From Mycogone perniciosa (Eukaryota > Ascomycota > Sordariomycetes > Hypocreales > Hypocreaceae): DNA of 64,000 bases. The notes under the pieces are model-generated. The model was not told where the DNA came from and did no database searches. It saw only the letters and a program-made list of their open reading frames with translations. Both the position numbers and the translations under genes were made by a program. Within the stretch, counting starts at the first letter, position 1. Every line of letters starts with the position of its first letter. The DNA lies in assembly GCA_025331125.1 (NCBI GenBank), contig JAOALB010000070.1, positions 1-64,000 of the forward strand, in the 5' to 3' direction. Positions 34,722 to 45,281 of the stretch are shown piece by piece.

Positions 34722-36402
34722 ATGAAAACGCTTGATTTGGCGCCGCGGCGGCCAGCGATGCTGGTTCTGGCCGTTGCTGCTCTTGGAACGGCCATAATGA
34801 GAAGCGCCAGGCTCTTCCTGATCGAACAGGCACTTTGCCGCGCCTACTTTGAGGCCTCGGACCCCGCAGTTGTACGCCCAGATGGCAGTGTGGAGGAGTC
34901 GCTGTGCAAGTCCAACGACCTGCAGGCTGATGTCGCGCTGGTCTCGGGCTTGTTTGAAGTGATGACGTTGATCTCTGGTAAGAGAACTCCACACAATGGC
35001 CGTCAATATTAAGATAAATATCTAACGTTTGCGTCATTGAACTAGGCTTGATTGCCACTCCGGCGTATACGCGACTGGTGCCTACGTTTGGCAAACGCAA
35101 GATATTGTTCATCAATGTGTGCAGCTTAACAGTCGGAGCTTTCTACGCGACAGCAGTGTGTAGGTGTTTGCCCAGGCTCTTTTGATGTGACGCGACGAGA
35201 CGGCTGATTATGCATAAAGGTTTCTTCCATGGCGTCTTTGACATTCGCCTGATCTGGTTGACCGGACTATTTGACTTGCTGGGTGGCGGTTTGCCTGTCA
35301 GAAACTCTCTGCTGTATACCTACATTGCCGAGGTCGTGGAACCCGATGTTCTGTATGACCTAGCTATTCCCAAATCCCACTCAAGTTTGTCTGACAAGAT
35401 CTGTGCAGGAGTAACACCCTGTACCAACTCAGCGCTTTTGTGCTGGGGATGAACTTTCTGGGAACAGCTATGGGCGCCGCACTGTTGAACGTCGATGTAT
35501 GGCTGCTCTCCTCCATCGGAATAGGCGTCAGTGCCTTGACTATTCCACTGGTCTTCTTGCTTGCCAATCCCAGTCAAGTCGAAAGACAGGCTCAGTCGAT
35601 GATCCCCAGCACCGCCCAGACGCCATATGAAGCGTTGCCTCAAGACAACGAGCAGGAGCATCTACCACTATCTGGCGCAGTGGATGCTTGGGCCAAGAAG
35701 TCGACCATCACCCAAATCCTTCGCACTATGGTGATGGAAGCGCACCTCTCGTTCCGCCTTCTCATTGACCTTCTTCGAGATCCCTTGAAGTGCATAACAC
35801 TGCTCACATATCTGAGCAACGAAACCGCCATATTCGTCCGCGTCATCTTCGCACAGTGGGCCACAAAGCGGTTCGGTTGGTCATTGGCGGATGCAAACGC
35901 CATCACCTCATTTCAGATCCTGGTCAACGGCGGCACGCTACTTTTCATGCCCCTGTTCTCCAAGCACGTTCTGTGGCCGCAGCTACGGTCTCAGCCACTG
36001 GTCGATTTCTGGGTCACGAACATCAGCCTTGGCTTCAACATTGTTGGCATCTTTTGTGTGGGAATCGCACCCGTAGGGGTCTTCTACATCGTCTCGATGG
36101 GCATTTACTCCCTCGGAGCTGGTCTCTCCGATTCACTGCGATCATTCGCCACCAGTGCGATGTATGATGAGGAGAGCGTTCGGAAGCTGTACATGGGTAT
36201 CAGCATCGTTGAAACCGTTGCTGGGCTGATTGGCACGTCCTTGTGGAGCGCCATCTTTTCTGCTGGAATACGAAGCGGTGAAACTGCTTTGGGAAGCATT
36301 CCCTTTTTCGCAGCTGGGGGGCTGTTCAGCCTGGCGTTATGGCTGACGTACATCCTACACAAGCTTGTAAAGAAGAGGCAATCGGGAGTTATGGAAGTTT
36401 GA
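34722..36402 (+). CDS. MFS transporter, four exons
   Basis: Exons 34722-34977, 35046-35159, 35220-35352 and 35409-36402 join in frame to 498 residues, each intron GT-AG. The protein is a fungal major facilitator superfamily member with about 12 hydrophobic segments: PAMLVLAVAALGTAI, an extracellular loop with LCRAYF, VALVSGLFEVMTLISGLIATPAY crossing the first splice site, VFDIRLIWLTGLFDLLGGG, FVLGMNFLGTAMGAALL, and a C-terminal half with FNIVGIFCVGIAPVGVFYIV. A long polar loop lies in the middle (about residues 215-270). It ends in a cytosolic KLVKKRQSG tail. It lies at the edge of the NRPS cluster and the likely role is efflux of the peptide product, by inference from position. The second intron could also use an AG at 35175, but only 35219 keeps the frame. 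Confidence 0.85.
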
Positions 36403-36845
36403 TCGTATACGGAGTACGAAGGACTTTGTGCAGTTGACGACGATGATGATACGAATGGCTCTGCGGATTTCCTTTGTCATAGGCCCTATGGGACAATTTG
36501 TTTGTGGGTTAGAGTTGCTCGTTTACTTAGATCGCTTTTTATCACTGCAAGCAAGGGCTGCTTGCTGTTGGGCATATCAGGATGCGTTATGCAATCGCAT
36601 CTTTTATTATCGTTGGCGTCGGCGTCGGAGTCGTTTGAGATTGTCCAACTGTCTCGTCTAGATTCGGATACTATCTTTCTACCACTAAGTACTAATATTG
36701 TCTAATAGAAGATACAGGGACATCGCGAAAGTGAAGCTTGATACGAAGTAGTCTGACTCCAACTTGGAGTGATCCTTGACACCAAAGGGCTCCTTTTGTG
36801 CAAAAGTGTCGAGCTCAACAAATTTATTGCACCCATATGCATATC
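36403..36845. other. intergenic, convergent 3' ends
   Basis: The MFS and aminotransferase genes converge here. A TACGGAGTAC motif sits at 36408. No gene. Confidence 0.5.
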
Positions 36846-38039
36846 TCATCCTCGGAACGCCTTGGAAATGGCCTCCAGTCCCGTCTCCAATTCCTCCCAT
36901 GTAGGCCAGCCATAGCCCAAGCGGAAGAAGGTATCATCTCGTTCAAACCACCGACCTGGTCCGACATACGCACCATGTTCTTCCAAAAGTCGCTTATAAA
37001 AGGCTGCCGTGCCTCCAACGGGTTCGCGCTTCATATGGATGAAACACATCACTCCAGCCTCTGGACGCACCCATTCGATCAACTCACCCTCAGCTTCGAC
37101 CCATGTTGCGACACGGTCCCTTCGGCGGCGCATCTCAGCCTTGGTCCCCACCAGCAATTCTTCGCGACGCGATAAAATTTGTTCGGCAATGAGCTCATCT
37201 AACACACTGCCGCTAATGCTAATTTGCTCTTTGGCTGCCAGGAAGGTGTCCTGAAGGGCGGTGTTGGTCGTAGACAACCAGCCAATCCGAATCCCTGGCA
37301 CGCCGTAGGCTTTGGACATGGAAGAGACGCCGATTACATGCTCACCGAGAGAAGCTGCCACTGGAATCGCGAGTTCCTGGTTGTGGTGATCGCTGTAGGT
37401 GAGATCTATGTATGTTTCGTCTATCAGAAGATGGCATCCCTTGTCTTTGGCGAGAGAAGCTAGAGCTCGGAGCTCTGTGGCACTGCACATTGTGCCAGTT
37501 GGGTTGTTAGGTGAGCAAATGCTAATAAGTTTGGTGACGCCTGGACGAATTGCCGCAGCGATACGCTCAATGTCCAAGCGGAAGTCTGATTCAAATGCCA
37601 GGTCGACAAAGGTAATATCGCATCCAATGGCGCGGGGCGTTTCTAGATTGGTCGCATAATTGGGTCGAGTAACCACAAGGTGGTCCTTGGGACCGAGCAA
37701 CGAGGACGCAACGATGAACAGAGATGTCGAAGCGCCCGCGGTAACGAGAATGTCTTCTGCGGTCAGAGAGCCCTTCGAAGCCTCGGCGACTAGCGACCGG
37801 ATCTTGCTGCTCCCTTTGTGTTCCGTATAGGTGAGGACGAGGCTTTGTGGGATGGAGATTCCCAAGCTATCAAGCGTCTGGTCAGAGATCGCGCTCTCAG
37901 ACAAATTGTAACGAATGACGGCGCCGACTTCCTCGGGCGCCTCTTTCTCAATTGCCATGCGCTGATAGTTCATTTTAATAGTTTGTCTTGGAAGTGGGAG
38001 GCGACGGATTGTGGATGATGACAGGACGACTGGAAGCAT
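36846..38039 (-). CDS. PLP-dependent aminotransferase, class I/II
   Basis: This 397-residue single-exon fold-type I PLP enzyme shows GASTSLFIVASSLLGP (cofactor phosphate region), SPNNPTGTMCS, DETYIDL (Asp that contacts the pyridine N), and the Schiff-base lysine in VSSMSKAYGVPGIRIGW. The C-terminal arginine for the substrate carboxylate is likely in FRLGYGWP. The N-terminus is short, so it is the compact fungal type seen in several secondary-metabolite clusters rather than a mitochondrial enzyme. The second ATG (MNYQRMAIEKE) could also be the start. Within the cluster it could make a non-proteinogenic amino acid or the keto acid precursor of a hydroxy acid for the NRPS; this is inference. A TATATATA lies just upstream at about 38062-38072. 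Confidence 0.88.
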   Translation of the reverse strand: MLPVVLSSSTIRRLPLPRQTIKMNYQRMAIEKEAPEEVGAVIRYNLSESAISDQTLDSLGISIPQSLVLTYTEHKGSSKIRSLVAEASKGSLTAEDILVTAGASTSLFIVASSLLGPKDHLVVTRPNYATNLETPRAIGCDITFVDLAFESDFRLDIERIAAAIRPGVTKLISICSPNNPTGTMCSATELRALASLAKDKGCHLLIDETYIDLTYSDHHNQELAIPVAASLGEHVIGVSSMSKAYGVPGIRIGWLSTTNTALQDTFLAAKEQISISGSVLDELIAEQILSRREELLVGTKAEMRRRRDRVATWVEAEGELIEWVRPEAGVMCFIHMKREPVGGTAAFYKRLLEEHGAYVGPGRWFERDDTFFRLGYGWPTWEELETGLEAISKAFRG

Positions 38040-38320
38040 GTGAGTGGGACGGCCTTGTTTCTATATATATTACATCCTTATAATGGATCTGTCAAAGGTA
38101 ACATCAAATGTGGGGCAGCTAATGCTGTGGAATCTACGAAGTACGAGTAGTGACAATGCGGCTTTTACTGTTTTACTATTCCGAGCTTTGGTGTGATGGA
38201 GAGTCGCACAACAGGCTGGGCATTACGTGTCACAAGATCCGATCTTCAGAACCAACATCATAAGCGACTCATCTACCTTTCCACAGAGTCTGGGCCCTAT
38301 ATCAATTAAACCCCCTTCTA

Positions 38321-39922
38321 CTAAGTCGACTGAACTGGTCCATCTTGCTTCTCAATGCTCTCAAATCGAACCACGCATTCCAGGGCTTTTGGCACCGCGT
38401 CATGGGTGCTGCATTGCCACATCGATTCCGCATTCGAAGTTGCCGTCATGATAGTCTCGTATCGCAGATACAATGTCGCAATGAGCAGTTTTATCTCCAT
38501 TGTGGCGAGCGCTTTGCCCAGACATATGCGTCCACCGTATCCAAAGGGAATGAGCTGAGCTTCACGAATCTTCAGGCTCTGTTCGTCCCCGTCAAGCCAC
38601 CGTTCAGGAATGAACTGATCAGGGTCTGGGAAAACTTCCTCGTCTTTGTGGAGAGCTACAATTGAGCTGGTAACAATGGTGTCTTCCGGGAGGTGAACAC
38701 CAGAGAGCGTATATCCTCCCTTGGGGATGATGCGCTCGGCTCGCCCGCTGGACGCCGGATGTAGGCGATAGACCTCACGCAAGCAGGCCTCCAATATCGG
38801 AGCTCTGCTGTTGACATCGGCAAAGGACAAAGAGCCATCGCTCTGTAAAGGCAAGGCATTTAATTCTTCTCGAATCTTCTGCTGCCACTGCGGATGCTCA
38901 GTCAATCGCCAGATCAGATAAGTGGCCGTCACAGCGACTGTAGCCTCAGCGGCGTTGATGTTATCGAGGACTTCGGCAGCGATAAATTCGGGTTCAAGAG
39001 GCTCAGAATCTCCACCTTCATGACTCTGTAACAGGCGTCGAAGCAGAGATCGTGAATTAAAAAGGAGAGGATCATTCATGGCTGCCGAAATCCGCCCCTG
39101 GCACCAGCTTTCAAGCTTGTCATCCGCCAGGAGATAGCCAAGACTTGGACTCAATCTCCCAAAGAATTGTGAAAGATATGAGAAGGCAGTCGGATAGCGG
39201 ACGCGAAATGGACCAGCGAATTGTAGATGCTTGAGTTCCTTGAGGAGGCTACGTTCGGGACAGACATGCTCAACGCATTGTGTGCCGTGATTCGGCCCCA
39301 GGACTAGGTAGGTAATTATGTCAAGCGCAAACCAGTCCGTCAGGCTATAGACATCAACATCTTGACCAGATTGTATTTGCTTGAGGACTGCTTGCGATCG
39401 GTCTTGGACGTGTTGCTCGATCTCGGGTAGCTTATAGATGGTTGATGCCTGGTAGAAGGCGGAGGTCAACTTGCGCTTCTTGCGATGCTCCTCGTAGGGC
39501 TTTGTTGCAAAGACAGACCGCTTGCTGTATCCTATGAAGTTGTCAAAATAGTTGCTTTTCGCCCAACCGCGAGTGGCTCCATAGACCTCCCGTGTCGCTT
39601 CCAGGGTGGCCACGGAGACCTCGTTGGGCGCAATGCAGACAACAGGGCCATACTGCTTATGCCATTCGAAAATCTGATTGTTCCGGCAGTATCTGAGATC
39701 ATAGGAGGCCAGATGGAAATTGGAAATCTTGCTCAACCACGGTCCGGGGACATGACCAAGCCGGACAGACCAAAGCGGATACGATATCCATCCGTAGGTC
39801 AGCAGGAGAATAGCCACCGCAATCAGAATAGGATACACTCCTGGTATAGGCAGATAGCCTTCGATTGAAGCAATTAACGGTCGAGTGGTTGCATTGTACT
39901 GAATGGTAGAAACAAATCCCAT
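38321..39922 (-). CDS. cytochrome P450, single exon
   Basis: The 533-residue P450 has an N-terminal membrane anchor (YPILIAVAILLLTYGWI), the proline-rich hinge LGHVPGPWLSK, an ExxR K-helix (CLREVYRLHPASS), PERWL, and the heme-cysteine loop FGYGGRICLGKALATME. The I-helix reads NAAEATVAVT where the family usually has AGxDT/AGSETT, so the acidic residue of the acid-alcohol pair is replaced by Ala. The start at 39922 is the first ATG in frame; an upstream GTG at 39958 is not needed. No introns are seen, unusual beside the six-exon P450 next door. It would be ER-bound and oxidise the peptide or a building block. The substrate cannot be inferred from sequence. Confidence 0.9.
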   Translation of the reverse strand: MGFVSTIQYNATTRPLIASIEGYLPIPGVYPILIAVAILLLTYGWISYPLWSVRLGHVPGPWLSKISNFHLASYDLRYCRNNQIFEWHKQYGPVVCIAPNEVSVATLEATREVYGATRGWAKSNYFDNFIGYSKRSVFATKPYEEHRKKRKLTSAFYQASTIYKLPEIEQHVQDRSQAVLKQIQSGQDVDVYSLTDWFALDIITYLVLGPNHGTQCVEHVCPERSLLKELKHLQFAGPFRVRYPTAFSYLSQFFGRLSPSLGYLLADDKLESWCQGRISAAMNDPLLFNSRSLLRRLLQSHEGGDSEPLEPEFIAAEVLDNINAAEATVAVTATYLIWRLTEHPQWQQKIREELNALPLQSDGSLSFADVNSRAPILEACLREVYRLHPASSGRAERIIPKGGYTLSGVHLPEDTIVTSSIVALHKDEEVFPDPDQFIPERWLDGDEQSLKIREAQLIPFGYGGRICLGKALATMEIKLLIATLYLRYETIMTATSNAESMWQCSTHDAVPKALECVVRFESIEKQDGPVQST

Positions 39923-41638
39923 TATGGAGGGCGTAGGAGGTCGTGGTACGTGTAGCACGTGCTATTACTTGTGATTTATTTGCTCAATTGGACAAGATCA
40001 AACATATATCTACCATCAGGTGGTGGGTCGCAGATGGCAAAATGCTTGGCCTCATCTGTATCAATTAAATAAACAATGGACCGGCAGTGAGGTGCCTACC
40101 AGCTAGCCATTCATTCTTGAGAGCCAGCGCAGCAGTGAAATCATCTCTGATGCCCTCCCTCCCCAACGAACAAGACTCTCTCATGTAATCGTTTTACCAA
40201 ATCATAAATACCAGTCAAATCACATCATTGTAGGTCTCTGTCTCATCAGCCTATTATGTTTAGTACTTGGGGAAAATATCATCTAGGGGGCCGGTACGGA
40301 GGCGGAGTCATCTTCAGCTCTCCACTTTCTAAGAAGCGGATGAACGAGCTGTAAGAGATGTGGATATAGGAATAAAAAGGCTCTTAGCAGCATCGATGTG
40401 CCGGTCGTTTTGAGAGGGGAAACGAAAGTTCCGACGGAATGCATTCATACCTGCAGATATTTCGTAACGTTGCGTCATTAAGAGTCAAATTACAACCAAC
40501 CCCGCTGAGTATACGAAGCACAAAGCGGAGAGAATATCTAGTCGATAGAATTTTGACATGGAAGTTGGGGGCGACCTTGCGTGCTCGCGAGGCTCTCGAT
40601 TATTGGAGGAGTGGCCCCCAATGGTGTCAATCGTCTACGACTGTAAATGTACCGAAGTCCGCTCTTGGGCACGAGAAACACATACCCATGCTGCTCTGAC
40701 AGCCAAAGCAAGGTAGAGTGACAATGTGTGATAGTTTAGTGTGACAGCCTTTACGTTTGCATACACAGCTACGCTTGCAAGGTGCGTTTAGGCACGTAAT
40801 GCAAGGTGTCTCAGCCAGCCATAGTAATTCCTCGGGCAGGTTTAGTCCGCAGAAACTTATGTACATCCCAGCCAACACCCTCTTCTGAAGATTGGCGTCA
40901 GCCATTACGGAGACAACACAGCCATTCGTTTCATCCTGGACCTGGTTTGAGAAGCTCGACAATTGTCATGGTGCAGGCCAATGAAGCTATTGGCCAGTAA
41001 CGGCTGACCGAGATGCGGCCCGCAGGAGCTAGGACATGCCAAGCTTCGGCAGCTAATGAGCTCGCATATGTATTCCCCTCTTTCTAATACTACCCTTTAG
41101 ATTACTAGAACTAATACGGAGAACCCACTTCTCCAGACATGGACCTGATGGCTCCAATGGCCACCACAGTGTGGCATTTCAGATGGAAAAAACTACCTCA
41201 GTACGAAGCACCGCTTCGACGAAGATTAAATAGTGGAAGGATGAGTTTTGGTGCATTTGGTCCGCGTTTGTAAAAACGGGTAATGTAATACTAGTGCCTA
41301 AGAAATACCCCAGAGCGGCCTAATGTATCAACTGCTAGGTAGTTTTACAGTTTTATAGAAGTATTATTTTATTATATGAAAAGTTAGCACACAAATATTA
41401 GTTATTATTTTATAAAGCATTATGGGAAATCCACGACATAGGTACTTCGTACCTTCACTTACCTACTTGGCTCAGAAAACTGTGCTACTTGTTTGGTATA
41501 ATCCATTCCCGTGACTTCCCCTCTCACATGCTGACGTCAAGTTAGTCAATCAGACCTATCCGCTCAAATTATCAGAACAATACATCATTTTACGAGAGCG
41601 CGCTTTTTTGTTCTTTTGCCAATCAAGCACCACCAACA
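39923..41638. other. divergent P450 intergenic region
   Basis: About 1.7 kb lies between the two divergently transcribed P450 genes and could carry shared regulatory sites. I see no known regulator-binding motif I can name. One Cys-rich open frame is listed separately. Confidence 0.4.
40627..40905 (-). CDS. possible small cysteine-rich protein
   Basis: From the ATG at 40905 (MADANLQKRVLAGMYISF) the frame encodes 92 residues. A cysteine-rich middle (PCITCLNAPCKRSCVCKRKG, then PCFGCQSSMGMCFSC) gives about eleven cysteines in CxxC and CxxxC patterns. There is no signal peptide. It could be a zinc-binding protein, but I do not recognise a family and the frame is short. It sits alone between the two P450 genes and may be chance. 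Confidence 0.28.
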   Translation of the reverse strand: MADANLQKRVLAGMYISFCGLNLPEELLWLAETPCITCLNAPCKRSCVCKRKGCHTKLSHIVTLPCFGCQSSMGMCFSCPRADFGTFTVVDD

Positions 41639-43495
41639 ATGTCTCCGGTCCTTGTCCAAACCGAATTCTTTGACTTGCCAATCAAGATACCTTGGCTCGT
41701 CCTAGGTCTAACGGGGTTTGTACTATGGAAAACTGCGGTTATCTTTTATAGACTCTGGTTCCATCCTCTCTCTCACTTTCCCGGTCCGTTTCTGGGTCGC
41801 GCCTCTAGCATCTATCGCTCGTACTGGTTTCTTCATGGCAATGAGCAGGAAAACCATCTTCGGCTTCATCGCAAATATGGTATGCTCCCCCGTCTCAATG
41901 TCCATGTGCTCTCAAGTCAAGCCTGGGTCCCGACCTCTGTTACTAACCACAGTGTATTTCCAGGGCCTGTTGTGCGATACAGTCCCAATGGCCTCATCGT
42001 CAATGACCCAACGCTCATCCCTGTCATCTATCATATGAAAGCAGACAAGACAAATTTCAATGCGGCAAACTTCGGGTCTGTAACCACTTTCACAATGATG
42101 AGCCACAAGGACCATGTTGCATCAAAGAAAAGGATCAGCCATGCGGTAAGGCTTCGAATTTTGGGGCGATCCCAACAGGTAGAAATACAACAGCCAGCTA
42201 ATGCAGATACAACAACATCCAGTACACAATGAAGAACATGCTGCTCTTTGAGACCGAGATCGATAATCGCCTGGATGAATTGATCGCGATCCTTTCAAGG
42301 GCTGCAGCGAAGGGGAAAGGAATCGACTCCCTATTCCATTTACAGTAGGTGGCACCGGCCTGCTTCTTATCAAGCCAGAACGCTAACTCATCTCCCAAAG
42401 TTGGTTCAACTTTGACGTTGTCAGTCAGCTGTGTTTTGGCAAACCTTTTGGCTTCCTAAAAGAAGAAAGAGACGTCCATGGTTTGATCCAAAAGTTCGCA
42501 GATACTATCTGGCTTGGGGAATTCCTGGCTATTCAGGAGAACCTTGCTTGGTACGTGCGCTGTACTAAAATTGGGCGGTATCTGTTCATGGTTCGTCCTA
42601 CAGATACCTGGGGCATTGGAGCGGTTATGGGGCAAAGAGACCGAATCGTCGACTCGATGGTAGGTCCCGATCGCGAGACTAAAGAGGAGTTGGTAGAAAA
42701 TAGTCTCCTGTCTAGGTTTCTATCAGCACGAAATGCCGACGGTTCGCCCATGGAAATGGGGGAGATCAAAAATGAGTTGCTAACTGCGATGTCAGGCTCC
42801 CCTTCCCTTACATTAGCACAAGTTTGGACTGACGGCCTGAGTTAGACAAGCCGGGTCTGAAACCACCTCGCTCAATCTCGCCCAGATCGTCTTTCACATT
42901 GCCCGCAATCCCGACATTCAAAAATCTCTTCATAGGGAACTTGACGAGGCTGAGAACTCAGGAACCATTCCCTCGCGAGAATCCATCATTAGCTATCACC
43001 AAGTGTCTCACCTGCCCTATCTCAGTGCTTGCATCCGCGAATCGTTGCGTTACTGTCCCTCAAACTCACAAATTCCACGTGCGTCTCCTGAGATGGGGCT
43101 GGAGCTTTATGGGAAATACGTGCCTCCAGGCACGTATGTCTCCACGAGCGCATGGATTGTCGGCCGTGACGAAAAGTTGTATGGTGATGACCCCCATGTC
43201 TTCCGGCCTACCCGTTGGTTGGAGGCATCACCAGATCAACTTAAACAAAGGGACAGGTTCGACATGACTTTTGGATATGGGGCGAGAAAATGTCTCGGAA
43301 GGCATGTAGCGTCCATCCAACTTTGGAAGGTTATCGCAGAAGTATGTCTTTTAGAGTAATGGTGCAAGTCGATCTCATGCTGATGTTTTTTTGCAGATAT
43401 TCCGTCGGTTTGAAGTTGAAGTTGCGGACCAAAATTTCCAACCCTGTGGGATCCCATTGAACTGGAATGCGACCTTCCGCGCCCGAGAGGCATAA
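41639..43495 (+). CDS. cytochrome P450, six exons
   Basis: Exons 41639-41879, 41964-42145, 42223-42344, 42401-42790, 42846-43341 and 43397-43495 join in frame to 509 residues with GT-AG introns and no in-frame stop. The order of features is an N-terminal anchor (PWLVLGLTGFVLWKT), the HPLSHFPGPFLG hinge, the I-helix AIQAGSETTSLN formed across the fourth intron, the K-helix ExxR (CIRESLRYCP), FRPTRWL, and the heme loop FGYGARKCLGRHVASIQ. It resembles fungal isotrichodermin-hydroxylase-type P450s of secondary-metabolite clusters. It is about 1.8 kb upstream of the NRPS on the same strand and is the best candidate for on-assembly-line or post-assembly hydroxylation, by inference. The gene appears intact. 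Confidence 0.88.
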
Positions 43496-45281
43496 AGCAT
43501 CTCTCCGTCATGGAGTTCATACTCATGTTGGATATTGCCGACCTTGTTGTTGGCTACCGCATCTCAGGTAGTAAGTTGGTGAGCTCCGGGATTAGGTGTG
43601 GATAAGCGGATTCTATGTTGTTTTCTAGGTCATACTTCGTATACCTACACGAGTGAATCGACCAGCAGATAAACTAGCAGTGTTGGAGGAAAAAAGAACA
43701 GAAGACAACAGCCAGAGTGGCTAATTAAGCTGAAATTAAGGTCGTTGAAATTCCTCATCTTGTATGATATAACCACCGACTGTACAATGTAGAAACGCCA
43801 CTCTTTCACAACTATAATATAGTTTGCAAGCAAGCACATTTGTTAATTTTATGACATCAACCGAATATCAAAGAGTCTATTTGATTCAACCTTCGTCCTT
43901 CGTACTGGTTTCTCAACCCTAACCCTGAAGTCTAATACTGAGGTACTCCGTACATACGGAGTACCTTATACTTCGTATATTATACTTTATAATACTAGTA
44001 CTACCTGAGTGGTGGTGGTATTAGTATTAAAGCTCTCTCTATTTCGTACGGAGAGGAGAGCTGCCTAATTGGTTGAAATGTCGGGTCTACTTCGGGGGTA
44101 TGTACCGCCACCAACACCATCAGGTGGTGCTAGCAACTGGTCTGCAAAAGAAGCGGGACCGCAAAAGGTTTTGAATTACAAATATAGCCTTAAAGAGCAT
44201 TTAAAAATTGTTAAAAAATTCCAGAATATTAAAGTATCTTTAAGCGTTTTATCTAATTTCTTAAAGAAATTTACTCCTCTATTCTGGTACTTCTGTGACT
44301 GATTACTTATCGAGCAATTTGCGGGGAAATGTGCTTTGCGGTCCCTCTATTTTTGCAGACCGGTTGACTAGGTATTCACTCGTACAACAGAGGGAAATCA
44401 GTTAAAATGATATTAAGTTTTATTCTCAAAGCAGCAGCTCATTCACTATCATAATGTAGCCCTATGCGAAGTAATTTATTCATTTATTATCCAGTTTGCA
44501 GAATGTGCCAACTAAAGCCACTCAACATGCTTCACATGTTCGTGATTATGTACTCCGCCGTGAGGCACCTGTCATAGTATTGTGACAAGCGCTTTGCACT
44601 GTGCGGAAGAGATACTCCGTACTCCGTAGAACAGGGCGACTTCAACATCCCTGTTCTCTCCTCCTTATTTTGTTTCCCCCCTCTGATATTGCCTGCATCT
44701 TGGGTTACCGAGGTTACACTGCATGGCGAACCTGCAGCTTGTATTAGTTCATATGCGCCTCTACTCTTTATTACATTACATCGCATTGCCAAGCACGACT
44801 CCTCTCTATCTCCATTATCGTATATGCCAGGTAACACCGCGATGTGATGATCGTGCTTTGTGTGTGCAACCCACACTCATGCGAATCTCAGCCAGCCACG
44901 AACAGCCGATTCTGCGTCATTTGATGAAGATTATGACCGGTACCTGATCTCGTTACTCTGGCTCGAAAAAAGGAGATGTGGAGTACCGGTAGATATGCAT
45001 GCATCTGCAAAGGTGTTGCGGTACCACACTTCGCGTCATTTGCACGATTGGAAATGCGTTACGAGATGTTTCTGCTGCCAAGATATGGATGTAGAGCAAG
45101 GCCGGGGCACAAAAATCGGGGCCTTGATGTAAACGCGTGGTAGGTGAGTGGCATCTGCAGGTGTCTTCTCTCCAGGGACAGCTCATGAATAGAGAAACCA
45201 AGAGTGTCACATATTCGCGGTCACTATCGACCTATCACACAAGGCCTTTTTCTGTGTAGTTTTCTTCCTCCTCGGCGTCCA
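43496..45281. promoter_or_regulatory. NRPS upstream region, gene-free
   Basis: About 1.8 kb without a supported gene separates the P450 from the NRPS ATG. It contains TACTCCGTA motifs (about 43945-43970, 44612), an element with terminal inverted repeats (44128-44374) and a pyrimidine-rich leader (TTTTCTTCCTCCTCGGCG) just before the ATG. A cluster regulator site cannot be named. Confidence 0.35.
44128..44374. mobile_element. MITE-like element with terminal inverted repeats
   Basis: The left end, CTAGCAACTGGTCTGCAAAA followed by a GGGACCGCAAA block (from about 44129), is matched in inverted orientation by the right end, TTTGCGGTCCC...TTTTTGCAGACC then GGTTGACTAG (about 44337-44370). About 35-40 bp pair with few mismatches. 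The inside (about 170 bp) is AT-rich and non-coding. Length, TIRs and lack of a gene fit a non-autonomous DNA transposon. The family is not identified and a target-site duplication is not clear. Confidence 0.55.

Noticed and set aside
39923..39958. Upstream GTG start for the single-exon P450
   Set aside because: An ATG at 39922 gives a complete N-terminal anchor; eukaryotic initiation at GTG is not needed.
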